Under the pieces are notes generated by a model that worked only from the letters and a program-made list of their open reading frames with translations, had not been told where the DNA came from and searched no databases. The translations under genes and the position numbers were made by a program. From Membranipora membranacea (Eukaryota > Bryozoa > Gymnolaemata > Cheilostomatida > Membraniporidae), in assembly GCA_914767715.1 (NCBI GenBank), contig OU612067.1:1366001-1430000 (forward strand): a DNA stretch of 64,000 bases. The letters run 5' to 3'. Numbering within the stretch: position 1 is the first letter of the stretch; each line of letters opens with the position of its first letter. This document shows, in pieces, positions 13,801 to 26,500 of the stretch.

Positions 13801-16576
13801 TAAAAGCTTTACTGAAAGGTTCCGCTGTTATCAACATCAATTATAAATACATGATTTTCAAACAGACAAAGAATCATATTTTTATGGTCATCCTCATGCA
13901 TTTCAACCGTAAACTGTTATAAATTTCTGTCTCTCGGTAATACCGCTTATTGAATTTGCTCTGAAATATAACATTTCCTGCAAATGATTGAATCTGGAAA
14001 GCAAATACCTACTAGGATGTAAGAATAGGTGACTCTCTTTTCTGCAATATGCCAAAACCGAATATGGTTGGTCAAGATTGCTCATGCCAGGCACAGCCTT
14101 GTGTAATTTCACATTGTGAGTATTACATACCGATGTATTATACATTGTGCTTTTCCTGCGTTGCTTATATCGATTTCTTGGTACCATAGTTTCTATAGGT
14201 ACTATATAGTATTGTTGTTCATTCATCACATGTACTGGATATTTCTTAGGCATCCTGTATGTCTGCAATATAACAAGCGACATTCCCATTTTTTTCTGAA
14301 ATTTCTTTAGCGTCAAGAAAATAATGTTCATGTTAATACATAGATCCATGAATATTCATATTTTCTAAAGAGAAAACTAAGCCATCAATCTGAGCTTACT
14401 TGTCTGACAGCGGTTTGATCCACACCAATAATCATCAATATGGAATTATTGTTTGATGTAATATAGACTACTAAACCTGAGTGGCAGAGCCTCGTACTTC
14501 TCCTTCAGCAGCGTGATACTCTAAGTCTTTAGTCTTATAGCGCATATCTGCGCCAGTAAGTGTCTTCCAATACTCCTGCCAAATGAAAAACACTCAGAAA
14601 AACTGTCGACCACTATCAAAGATTATAGGCTTGGTACTAGGGGCGGTTATCTAATACCCTGCATAAAATTTTGTGGAGAACTAAGACCAAACCTAAATAT
14701 CTTTGATCATTTAGACTGTCTTCACAGGCACTCCGCCCCGGCTGTTTATTACATCAAAGCACTGGTCACTTCAGAGAAAAGCAAAGTTAACAAAACAAAA
14801 CATATAACAAAACATGACCTAATTATAAAAAAAAGCAATAAACTTGATTAATGTGTCGTTCATTGATGGGCAATTTTCCCCGATCTTTTACAGAAGGGGT
14901 CTAACATAGCATGACACGAACTCACTTGTGGGTTGTTCCGCAGGTCGAAGTCTGCAAACCGAAAATCTACATTCAGATGATAAGGCTTCTGGTATGCAGG
15001 AGCGTAGCCAGTATTATTCCATATGGGGTAACTTCTTGCTATGCCAAGTTCATTTCTCCACTCAGCGGAGCTCATAGAGTACGCCATGTTTTTATTTGTA
15101 GAACCAACACTTGCTCTGCGCCCTGAGGAGTTTCTACGTTCTGAACAGCCAAAATTAAAAGATGAATACTTACGAATCCTTATGTACGGGTTTATGTACA
15201 GTTGACCTGGACTCCTAAATTTTCCCATTAAAATCCCCTAGTGCCAGCAACTATGGCATCCTTGGGTCCGACCAAAACCGCCACTATGTGATGGCCCAGT
15301 CAAACCCTCAACCAAATGTCATGTATGGTCTGACCAAAACCATCAGTGTGGCTGCTCATTATATTGCCTAACTCTCGCTGGCAATTCTAGTCTGACTGTA
15401 ACCATCGATACAAGACTGTATATTATCTTATTGGTATTCACAGTAATTTATTGGTGTGGTAAACTCTTTTCCTATCTTTATATTTTTGTATGGATAGATA
15501 GTTACAAGTTTCGATTTCGCAATCTAGTTGAAAAACTGTCAAAAATTATTCATATTGAAATTATGGGGATTTTAGAAGGTGGAAAACTTGGATCTGCAGT
15601 TATGACACCAAACCCTTCGTATCTTGCGTCCTGAGAATGTGTACTGTTCCCTTTAAATAGGATATTTCTGTTGACAGCATCATTTAGACTAAAACCACCA
15701 AAGATGCTATTTTTGTTTTTACTAGGGGTGTTTGTGGCAAATATCGGCGGTCAAGGTCAGCAGTAGGCTTATTACATGCTGTGTGAAACAAGTATAACAT
15801 TGTAGTGATCAGAGTATTATCTGACCATCAGGGTTATACATACCGGCTTTTCGGACCAGTGATAGTAAACCAGTGGATTTTTCCCCCTTCATCCCTCGAA
15901 TTGTATCCACCCATCTATGAGCCATGTAACCAAGGTTAGGAGGATTCTCCTTCTTCAGATACATGGAAACCTACAATGAGATACAATTAGATAGACTAAC
16001 AGCTTGTAACTGCTGCAGCCAGAATAAGACAATGTTGCGTTTTTCTCCAAGAGGCTACAGGTAACAGATTATGGGCCAATGAGCAGAAACTACCCAGCAT
16101 TGTGGTGTTACTATTGAACATTGCAATAAACACAGATTAGCATGGCAAGATGTTGCCCCAAGTATGTGAGATTAGCCCATTGTGTACGGCAGGTTCTGGC
16201 CCCCCCCCCTCCCCCGCACACTGCCTATGTTCTACACTGCTGATGGTGATGAGCATTCCATACCTAATAATTGTGTCACTCATTTTTTTATTTAGCTGCT
16301 TGTAAAGTTAATATTTCACTGAAACCGTTATTGACAGATCCAAGGTTACACAATCAAAACAGGACATTAGAGTTAACGTATTATGATATTAATCACCCTT
16401 ACCATGCCAGTAGCAGGTGCCAGCTTATTTTTATCCGTTAGTCTCTCGGTCTCTACTTTAGCCACCCTGATACTCTGGTCCAGTCTGTTATTCTCTGCCT
16501 GACTGAGAGGGGCATGCTTTCTTCTCCCTGCTCCCACTCCCAGGTCAGACACCAGAGTATTCTTTTTTCCCGGCAT
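4841..16576 (-). CDS. 14-exon gene for an unrecognised 645-aa lysine-rich protein (gene B)
   Basis: Exons: 16576-16403, 15970-15844, 15140-14926, 14575-14477, 14262-14131, 13658-13524, 12987-12856, 11738-11641, 11505-11425, 11065-10981, 10578-10519, 10373-10242, 5575-5327, 5059-4841 (TAG). They sum to 1938 nt, exactly 646 codons, and every junction is GT-AG in phase. A start at 16627 is an alternative. Exon 2 carries VSMYLKKENPPNLGYM, the motif found twice in gene A. The middle has SYPIWNNTGYAPAYQKPYHL and other Tyr/Pro-rich stretches. The last three exons are Ser/Pro-rich, and each ends in a basic cluster (HDKKRKKKH, HHRKHKKRH, SKKKKKRKK), which suits nuclear targeting or binding to a polyanion such as microtubules. 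There is no signal peptide or membrane helix. Introns are mostly 0.1-0.9 kb, but intron 12 is 4.7 kb because of a fold-back element. I recognise no family; the gene structure is much more certain than any function. Confidence 0.85.
5066..5236. repeat. 43-bp minisatellite, four copies
   Basis: A unit containing AAAATCTGGATGTGTCAACA recurs at 43, 43 and 42 bp spacing in the last intron of the 645-aa gene. Copies differ at a few bases. Confidence 0.9.
5804..7661. mobile_element. Second inverted-repeat element nested in the left arm of the first
   Basis: Inverted ends of more than 20 bp (AATCTAACTAATCTAATCAT at 5804, its complement ending at 7661) continue as an imperfect match to about 5990 and from about 7490. 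Because the right arm of the larger element runs straight through the corresponding point (about 9860-9875), the 5804-7661 block looks like a later insertion into the left arm. The inside holds degenerate repeats of the type CTGCCGCGCTGCCGCTGACA at about 6925-6950, 7080-7105 and 7325-7350, and a perfect 288-bp duplication. Confidence 0.75.
6107..6682. repeat. Two identical tandem copies of 288 bp
   Basis: 6107-6394 and 6395-6682 are identical as far as I can read, so the duplication is recent or an assembly artefact. It lies inside the nested inverted-repeat element. The identical 70-codon ORFs it creates on the minus strand are by-products. Confidence 0.95.
8242..8259. repeat. Homopolymer run of 18 C
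   Basis: This run lies in the central loop region of the fold-back element. ORFs crossing it encode only poly-Pro or poly-Gly and are not genes. Confidence 0.95.
12743..12866. repeat. 23-bp minisatellite at an exon-intron border, repeating the splice donor
   Basis: Units of the form AGTACCTGACGAGGGGGATA plus three bases (23 bp) recur about five to six times, directly abutting the end of exon 7 of the 645-aa gene at 12856. Read on the minus strand, most units contain TCAGGTACTG, so the authentic donor CAG/GTACTG is followed by several near-identical decoys. Confidence 0.9.
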
Positions 16577-17560
16577 CAGTCCCAATGCTCCAGCTGTAGG
16601 TCGAGTTATTGAGCAGTGAGGGAGCACAGGTCCATACTATCACCAGAGGTGCTCCCTGTAACGGACAGAACAGTGAGTAAAGAGCGTCAACTCTGCTGGC
16701 TGATTATTGGATAAGGATTGGCGAGGTTGCTCATTACAACTTACCAGAAAAAATGTGAGACCGATGTAGTTCAGTTCAGCAGTGATCAACCAATCAAAGA
16801 AAAGATAAAAAAATAAGACTGTGTGACTTACCTCACATAGTAGGAGACTGCATCAAGCAGTTGCATACCTCGGAGACAGAGTCATAATGACATCACGTCA
16901 TCATCCTGACAGTCAGCATTCACGGCAATATTACAAACGCACAACACATGACTACAACAATACTAACTCACAAGGCAACAAGCAATGAAGTAAATATCCA
17001 TTTTCGCTTTCGAAGCAGGGCTTGAAAGACAAGCCTTTACTGCTGGGATTGAATTGGGAGTAATTTTTAACAAATTGATGAATATTTGGAAGCTCTTTAC
17101 TTTAATTTGGTGAGTATCGTTTTCTGATGAATTGATAATAAGGTCAATATTATTTATACTGTTAGATTTTAGATCAGATTACTGACCCATATCCTAAAGT
17201 GTGATTGTGGATATAACTTAGATACTGACCAGCATCAGCATGGGTTGAATGATCTCAATCCTCAAGAAAATTTCCGGTTTTCCATGGTTGCACGGTTCTA
17301 AAAACACAAAAGAATTTCTTATTTAAATATCATGTGTGAATCATCAAATGGAGAAGCATGAAACATTACCACAGCAGAGGAAGGGCACATTATCCTCACT
17401 CTAGGTCTAGTAGGATGCAAATGATTTTTTCCCTAACATTTGCTGTAATTCCTTGGCATATTACGTAAGACAGCCGACCAGGGTGTCTGCCAAAAAAGAG
17501 AGTGTATAGTGCAATAATAATTATGGAATGTTTGGCAGGTGAGCATACTAATATAGTAGA
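16577..17560. promoter_or_regulatory. Putative divergent promoter region
   Basis: 984 bp separate the start codons of the minus-strand 645-aa gene and the plus-strand 2180-aa gene, which point away from each other. No ORF or repeat occupies the interval. No clear TATA or other core motif could be assigned, so the promoter call rests on arrangement only. Confidence 0.45.
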
Positions 17561-20500
17561 ATGTCAGATAGAAAGAAAGTGAAAAGGAAAGTTAAGGTGA
17601 GGGTGAAGGTCAAAGTTAGAAAGAAAGGACCAGATGGACAGATGGAATGGGTTGAGATTGAGGGGTAAGTAAGATTAGATAATCAATTCTCTGTGTACGC
17701 CATCTTTTCTCTTACACCAGTGTCAGACAGCATCGAGTTAAAACGAGATCAATCATAGCATGAATATGAAGATGATTTTTCTCTTGTGAATTAACGAAGA
17801 ATTTTAAACCGTATTGGAAAAAAATGATGATGTAATCCATGTCTCTTTTGCAACAGCGATGAGAAGACAATAAAGGAGGAGAAATATAAGTCAGCGTTAG
17901 AGCAGCTCAGGTTTCAGTAAGTAACTGCTATTGATTCCTTAACTCAGTTAATTGTACATAGACCTAATTACATTATACTTCAGTGGCATCAAGATTCTGT
18001 AAGACTCGTCTACAAATATGCCCATGGTACTTTAATAATTACCCATGTACAAAACTGTTAGTAATAAACTGCCATAGATGGAGGGAAGGGTCACACCTTA
18101 TTTTTAAATTAGGAGTAGTTTGGCAGAACCCAGCCGAATACTGATTCCTGTGGGCAAGTATCGCATTTTGAGTGCACTGTGGAACATTACATCCTGCATA
18201 GAGGCCTACTCGAACCTCATATGATATGTGCATGTAAATTATCTACCCTATCAGCTTTTCTTCTACCATACAGCGTGTGGTCTGAACACAATTCTTTGGC
18301 TCTTGTGCATTTGAAGTAATGTGTCAAACATTTTTTTTCAAAAGGCGTCATTATGATAACACTGTGGTGCTGGGCCAACTTCCAACTCAGCCTAAACAGG
18401 TTCCGACAGATGCATTAACAAAGATCAGACCGAGGCAAGACGCAGGAATGGTTCAGCTTGGAGCACATCCAAGAAAGAGATTGGGTACTTCTATAAACTG
18501 TACCACTATTTTTTCGGATATCAAGTTAAATAACACCATGCGATTTCTCTTTCAAGAAAAAACCCATAAACATTTTTAGACAATTTCCTAGTAGGAGTGT
18601 AAACTGAAAACACTAGAATCACATTGTATATGGGTGAGGCTTGATGTAGATCTATAAGTGGCCCAATAAGCGGCCCAATATTTCCGTGCTGACTTCTCAG
18701 TTTAAATATCAAAATGCAATTTAGTATCATTCCAAACTATATTCAGCCCATTGCACACTGACTGCTAGGCCTAAGTGCTCAGACGGCGAGAATGTGCGTT
18801 AGTGGCATTACATTATCCACAACTTTAACTCGCATTGCAGCTGTCTGAGCACTTAGACTAACATCTTGTTGTTTTTGTTACAGCTGTAGGTAGTAAACAC
18901 TCCAGTAAAGGATCGAGTGACTACATCGCTTCAATTCAGCAAGACGACTATCTAGGTAAGACACAGCAATAATTACAATAACATTCATTGTAAGTCTAAT
19001 GGTCCAAACACACATGGGGGTTGTGTTGGCGGAGCTTACCAAGTTTACAAAAGTTCAAACCTGAAGTCATTCTTTAGAGACACACCAGCAGTTCGCTGTT
19101 TTTCTGGACCGCTTTTGATAAAAATAAACATTAGACCTGCGACCAGACTAAGTTAGAATGGTTGATTGATGAGTATGGGTGTGCGGCTGTTAAAGCTCTC
19201 CCCCTGCAAGCACAATTTTCCCAAAAAGATTTTGTCTATTTCAGGGTTTAGAGTTATGAAGCCTACTGGTGATAGTGCGAAAGCAAATCTAATCATGAGG
19301 TAATTTCTCATATCACACATTCCATTAGTACAGTTTGGGTAAATATTTAATATTTCATACCTTCTTGATGAGAGACCTAAATATGTCTTGCTGATCTGGG
19401 TAGATACAGTAAAAATAACCCGAGCTTTGTCAAAGATTCCTCACTCAACAGATCAGATCACCATGATAGTATGTTGAATTGATAACTTCAGGCAGAACCA
19501 TTCATTTGGTGGTACGATGGCCTTAGGAGGCGGCTTATTACCGAATAACGTGGGCGCTGACTGCCGTCCTGTTAGCAGCAAGAGAAAGAAGGGAAAAGCT
19601 AATGCACATAAAAAAATAGTATGTCATACTACAGAATGTTGTGTCATGAATCTATTACAGCCCTCGTTGATTGATTTCCTGACATATTACGGCATTGTGT
19701 TTGACATAACTCCAGCATGGTCAGATAATCAGGTACATGGATACCATCGGAGTATACAAACATAAACAAGCAGGTCTTTTTGACCAGATTTATTCGGTGT
19801 CTTGTTTTGCTCTGATGATAATTGATGTTTTGGACAGAGAATGGCAATTTTCAATATTGCTATTTTTCTGAGATATTGGACTTCAGATGCAAATCAATCC
19901 CAGCAAATTTTCCATGCTCAATAGCTAATGCTTCTCCATGTCCATCAAAGTCAACCAGCAAATACACCTGACAGCGACTCATTGTAACTATAGGCCAGAT
20001 CGTAACGAGAGTAGCCATATTTGATGCGAAAGAGATCAAATTGAAATAACCGAAAGTTACAATCCGAAGATTCAATGATTTTAGGATATGATTGACGCAG
20101 GACATAGCTGTTACAGTGAGCAGGATGAGGAAGGATATAACACATTTGTACAACTTGTCGATGACATAAATGATACTTACAAACAGTTCGGTGATTACTG
20201 GATCACGGAGGACACTGGATACACAGAAACCTCAGCCACTCAGCTTAAGCCTAAGGTATTGTGTGGTATAGGTGTTTGGGTGTAGAACCATTCAAAATAC
20301 AGTGTAGAACATAATGTTAAAATGGTATAACTAGGCTCGGTGTAATTTCAAGTATTGACACAGGTATCGTCGTGAGTAGTATAGAAGTATAGTCGTGTGT
20401 GAGATGCCTAGATTATTGGACAGAGACAGGCCAATTGATCTTGTTACTAGTGACTGATGACAGAATCGTGGTCTTGTTTTTCAGCTTTCACGGGAGCTGG

Positions 20501-23500
20501 CAGAAAGATTCGGAAACAGCTGGGCAGTAGAAGGGGAACCAAATGCAATGTCTGGTATGCTAAATATTTGCTTGCAACATGACTGAGAATAGTTAGCGTC
20601 AATAGGTGACACTGCTTGGCCCTTCTTCTCACAACAGATGCTAGCAAAGGTTTACTTTTATGTTATTTCATTTCCTTTTCCTACAAAATTCCAGCTCTAA
20701 CGAGTTACATCGATCAGTCAGTGGCAGGTGAACCAGGTACAGTTTTCTGTTCGGAACAGGAAGTTTTTGGTCAAATCAGTGATGGAAAGAAGAAGACCGT
20801 ACAGAACAAAGCCAGAACTGCTACGGCTGACAGCCCTGAGGCCCAGAAACTCGAGGGTAAAAAGGCATGGGAAGGTACATATCTTCACTGTAGATTAAAT
20901 CTAGGCTCAGTCGTTTGGTTACACATTATTACAAGGTATTGAAATCTCAAATTGACAATATCAAACTAGAGTTTTATGATGTGGAGTTGTTACCGCAACC
21001 ACCATGCATTGAGGCAAGAATACTAAAATTGCAATTGTTATCATACTGCTTGAATTGATACAGGTCAGGTTTATGAGAAGAAGCTTAAAGGAAAGAAACC
21101 ACCCCCCGATGATATCGGGTTCAATGTCAGGAGTTCAGATGCAACTTTTGAATCAATAGGTTTGTATTTATTATTACTATTATTGATGTAATTATAACTT
21201 ACATGACATTTGGAAACCATTTAAACCTTTTTTTGAATAATTCTATCAATATTAAAGATCCTCTCTTGGTTAGATATTACCAAAAATCACAGATTCACTC
21301 ACTAACCGCTTCAATTGTAGATTCAAAGCCGAGCACTCATGTGACCTTTGGGGTGCTAAATATAAGAAAGATGCAAGACTCTACTGCCTCAATGGTGAGT
21401 TAGAGACACAATATCCAATAATTTATATCACTCTATACACCAGGACAGCAGCAAAGATTATTTGACTAGCAGTGAAAAAGCGGACTAATCATCCAATCTC
21501 AGCAGCAATGTGGCCAATAGCTATGTAACTTGGATATCACAGAATATTGATTCCATTTGAACAAAGTTGTTCAACACCGGCACATCCAAAGCTAATGCCA
21601 TTTTGTTTAGACCCCAGTTATCTGATGTTTTGACCTTGGGATATTTCAGAGAAGTGATATTGTCCAGCCGATTCCAGATTCAGAGTCAATGAAAAGTGTA
21701 TCACCTACTCAGCCACGTAACCTTGTGGGCTATGATAGAGATGGCAACCCGATCTATGAAGACAATATTGGGAATTCCTTTGTTCTCATTAACGGAAAGC
21801 AGCATCCTCTCCCAAAGTCTATGTATGATCCTCAGAGTGGAAGCCTTTATCTCTATGATAGACAGGGCAATCCTGTCAACAGTAATGACGGCTTGAAGGG
21901 GTTTGATGCAAGGGGTAACAAGATATTTGAGGATTCCGATGGAAAGAGATTCCTTGCAAAAGCTAATGGAAGTCGCATGCCTGTTCCCAGATCAGCATTT
22001 GATAGAGAAACTGGTAAAATGATTCTTTATGATGAGGAAGGTAGAAGGATGAGCGACCCAGGCAAGATTGTAGGGTATGACAATGCTGGTAACCAAATAT
22101 TCCGAGATGATAAGGGTAGACAATTCCTCATAAGTGAGCAGGGACGTTTACCCGTCTCACAGCCCAAACTGGTAATCTATGACAAATCTGGAAAACGAAT
22201 AAGCGAGCCAGGCCGGTTCATCGGCTTTGACAAAAAGGGAAACCAAATCTTCCAGGATGACAGTGGAAATAAATTCCTGCTCTCACCAGAAGGCAAACAA
22301 ACAGCTGTTAGGGATGGTTCAGATGATTCAAGCTATGACAGCTCATCACAAGGCCAAGGATCTATAATCGGAAAAGACCAACATGGCAACAGGATAGTAC
22401 AGAACAAGAATGGAGATAAGTTTATTGCACAGAAAGATGGTAAAAATGTGCCATTGGATGCTAACGGAGAGCCGATGGCACTAGTTGGGACTGATCAATC
22501 AGGAAATCTTACATATGAGGATAGGTTTGGAAACAAGTATGGTGTTACGCCGAATTTAGAATTGATACCACTAGACAATGAAGGCAAGAGAATGCAATTA
22601 AGCGGGTATGATGAGAGTGGCAATCCAATTTTCAAGGATAAAAATGGCAACCAATTCGTTCAGAGTAATGGCCAAAGACTACTGCTGGATGCTAATGGAG
22701 AAGCAATGTCTTTGATTGGTCGCGATAAAAATGGCAATCAGATTTTCGAGGACAGAAATGGGAACAAGTTCATTATCACAGCTGACAACCAATTTATCCC
22801 ATTAGACTCAAATGGGAATCCGATGAAGCTAGCCAAGACAGACAAGGAAGGTAACCGATGGTTTGAAGATTTAAAAGGGAATCAATACCGCCTGTCACAT
22901 CACGGTAATCTTGGTCTGCCCATCCCATCAGGTCTTGTACCGATTGGTGCAGATAGTTCAGGCAGGCAAATGTTTCAAGATAAGAATGGAAACAAATTTA
23001 TAGTAGACTCAGAAGGCAATAGGCTACTTTTAGATGGCAGTGGAAACCCTATGGATTACCTTAGCACAGATCCTGATGGAAATAAAATATTTGTGGATGA
23101 AAACGGCAACAGATTTATCCTGAGTCAGGATGGAGACGTAACACCAATTGATGACAATGGGAAGAAAATGAATCTTATCAACTCAGACAGATCGGGTAAT
23201 AAGATCTTTCAAGACACTAAAGGGCAAAACTTCCTGCTCACTCCCGATAACAAGCTCGTGCCAGTAGATCAACAAGGAAATGTTCTACCCTTAGATGCAA
23301 ATGGAAAACCACTGAAGGCCGTTGGTCAGGACCCTAGCGGCAATACAATATACGAAGATGCATATGGGCACAATTTCATACAAGACTCAAATGGGGATTT
23401 GCTTCTATTGGATGGTGATGGGAATCCAATGCCACTGATAAAAGAGCTGGACGATGGGAGCAATATTTACCAAGACAAAAGCGGCAACAGACTTATGCTC

Positions 23501-26500
23501 ACTGCTGACGGTAAACTAGTCCCGGTGGATCAAAATGGTGCGAAAATGAAACTTAAGTCTGAGGATGAGTATGGTAATAAACTGTTCACGGATAAAGCAG
23601 GGAACAAATTTCTCCTTACACCTGATGGCAAACTGTATCTAACTGATGCAAAAGGCAACCCTATTCCACAGGACATTGCAGGAAGTGCCATGAAAGCTAT
23701 CGGAAAAAATGCTGATGGTCAACCGATATACATGGACACAAAAGGAAACCACTTTGTTCTGGATTCACAGGGCAACAAGTTACTGCTCAATGGCAATGGT
23801 GAAGCAATGAATTTACTCAAAACTGATCAAAACGGTAATAATATTTATCAGGACAAGAACGGTAACAAACTTATGTTAACCCCAGGTGGTGATATAATCT
23901 CATTGGAAAAAGATGGTCGCTCTATGAAGGTAATTGGGGTAGACGGCAATGGTAACACAGTCTACGAGGACAAAAATGGAAACAAGTTTGTACTTGATCC
24001 ACAGGGCAACAAGTTACTGCTCGACGGTGACGGTGAAGCAATGAAGTTACTCAAAACTGATCAAAACGGCAATAATATTTATCAGGACAAGAACGGTAAC
24101 AAACTTATGTTAACCCCAGGTGGTGATATAATCCCATTGGAAAAAGATGGGCGCTCTATGAAAGTAATTGGGGTAGACGGCAATGGTAACACAGTCTACG
24201 AGGACAAAAATGGAAACAAGTTTGTACTTGATCCACAGAGCAACAAGTTACTGCTCGATGGTAACGGTGAAGCAATGAATTTACTCAAAACTGATCATAA
24301 TGGCAATAATATTTATCAGGACAAGAACGGTAACAAACTTATGTTAACTCCAGGTGGCGATATAATCCCATTGGAAAAAGATGGTCGCCCTATGAAGGTA
24401 ATTGGGGTAGACGGCAATGGTAACACAGTCTACGAGGACAAAAATGGAAACAAGTTTGTACTTGATCCACAGGGCAACAAGTTACTTCTGAATGATAGCG
24501 GGGAAGCTATGAATTTACTAGGTACAGATAAAAACGGCAACAGTATCTACCAAGACATGAATGGTAACAAATTTATGCTGACCCCGGAAGGAGATGTTTT
24601 ACCCCTAGATAACAATGGAAGCCCAATGACGCATATTGGTGAGGATGAGTCTGATAACAAAGTATATGAGGACAAGCGAGGAAATCAGTTTGTTCTTGAT
24701 CCACATGGTAACAAAATACTGCTAGACAGTAAAGGTGATGTGATGAATCTAGTTGATATTGATAAACATGGAAACCAGATTTACCAAGACGAACATGGGA
24801 ACAAATTCTTACTTTCACCAAATGGCACTGTATTGCCACTGGGTAAAGATGGACATCCAATGAAACTGGTTGGGAAAGACGAGTCCGGTAACAATGTATA
24901 TGAGGACAAAGATGGTAATCAATATTCACTCTCTGCTGAAGATGGCCAGCTTCATCCCTTAGGGGCAGAAGATACTAGCCAGTCAGCATATGACTCATTA
25001 CATCCTATTGGTGAAGACAGCAGGGGCAACACAGTATATCAGGACAATGCAGGGAATAACTTCATTTTGGACAAAGATGGCAATGAGTGTCTACTCGATA
25101 GCAACGGAAAAGGAATGAACTTGGTCAGCGTGGATAGCCAGGGAAACAAGATATTCCGAGACATCAATGGAGACAGTTTCATGCTGACTCCAGGTGGTGA
25201 TATACTACCTTTGGATGAAAGTGGTGACAAGATGAAACTGCTTAGCGAAGATAGTAACGGGATTAAACTGTTCCAAGATAAGTATGGCAATAAGTTTGCC
25301 CTGTCTCCTGATGGTAAACTTCTCCCAGTGGACACTAAAGGAAACCTTATCCCAGTGGACGGCAAGGGTAATAAGATGAAGCTTGTTGGGAAGTTTCCAG
25401 ATGGAAGATCAATATTTGAAGACGCAAATGGAAACAATTTTGTCTTAGATCAAGATGGCAACAAACTACTGTTGGACAAAGATGGTGATCCTATGAAGTT
25501 TTTGGGTTTGGATGACAGAAGGAACCAAATTTTTATGGACAAATATGGTAATAAGTATTTGCTAGATCGAGATGACAAGCTCTATCCACTGGATGCAAAA
25601 GGTGAACCCATGGCACTCTTAGGTGAAGATCAAAGTGGAGCAAAAATCTTTGAGGACAGATATGGTGATAAGTACAAGCTGAGCCCAGATAATAATCTAC
25701 AATTAGTAGATGAAGAAGGCCAAGAGCTTCCTCCACTGCCAGAGGGCAGCCAGTCGTTAGGAGCCGACCCGGTTGGAAACAAGTTCTTTGAAGACCCACA
25801 TGGAAATATATTCATAATCACAAAAGATGGCAAGAAGATAATGCTGAGTGAATCTGACATGGAGATAACAGATGACAGTGCCAGTGAGAGTCTCTCAATC
25901 CAAGGTTCCAACCAACAACCATCAGGCAGAAAGAAGCACACAGGTGGACAGAAATTCATGATGAAATCTAAAAAGCCTGATATTCCAGGAATTAACCAGC
26001 CAGACCTTGACAGTAATGTCCCCCCGGACTCGAGGCTTATTGGTATTGATCCAACTGGAAGCAGGCTATTTGAGGATGACCAAGGGAACAAATTTGTGAT
26101 AGGTAAAGACGGTATAAAACAACAGCTGATGCGATATGATGAAATGGAAGATGAGCCATTAAGTCAAAACGGTGGCCTCGAAGTTCCTGGGGCAGGTAGA
26201 GATCAGACCAGAGGCGCCCGGCACAAAGGAGGACAAAAATATGTGATGAAGACACCTGGAGAGAGAAGAGGGTCTGAGCTGCCATCGATAGGATCAGACA
26301 ACACTGATGGTGGCGATGATGACGATAATCAAAGTAATTACACAGCGGCCAGTAGGAGGTTCTCAGGTGCCTCAGAGTATACAGACTACGATAGCATGTA
26401 AGTTATTATGTACTTATATTTACATGAGACAAGTGGATTATATTGAGTGTTGGTCATATCAGTCAATCATCAGTTTTTTTATTGAATTTATTGGTTATCC

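Noticed and set aside
4841-16576. AP-3 delta adaptin, because of the lysine-rich tail segments
   Set aside because: No adaptin helical-repeat domain occurs in any exon and the protein is too short; the similarity is only compositional.
17275-17296. RFX X-box-like site (TTTTCCATGGTTGC) that would suggest a ciliary promoter
   Set aside because: The half sites match the X-box consensus poorly; only the CCATGG centre fits, so it cannot support a ciliary assignment.
21689-26401. Bacterial YD/RHS-type repeat protein or contamination
   Set aside because: The array resembles YD hairpins in style, but it is joined in phase to 17 flanking exons through GT-AG introns, so it is a eukaryotic gene. No toxin domain is present.
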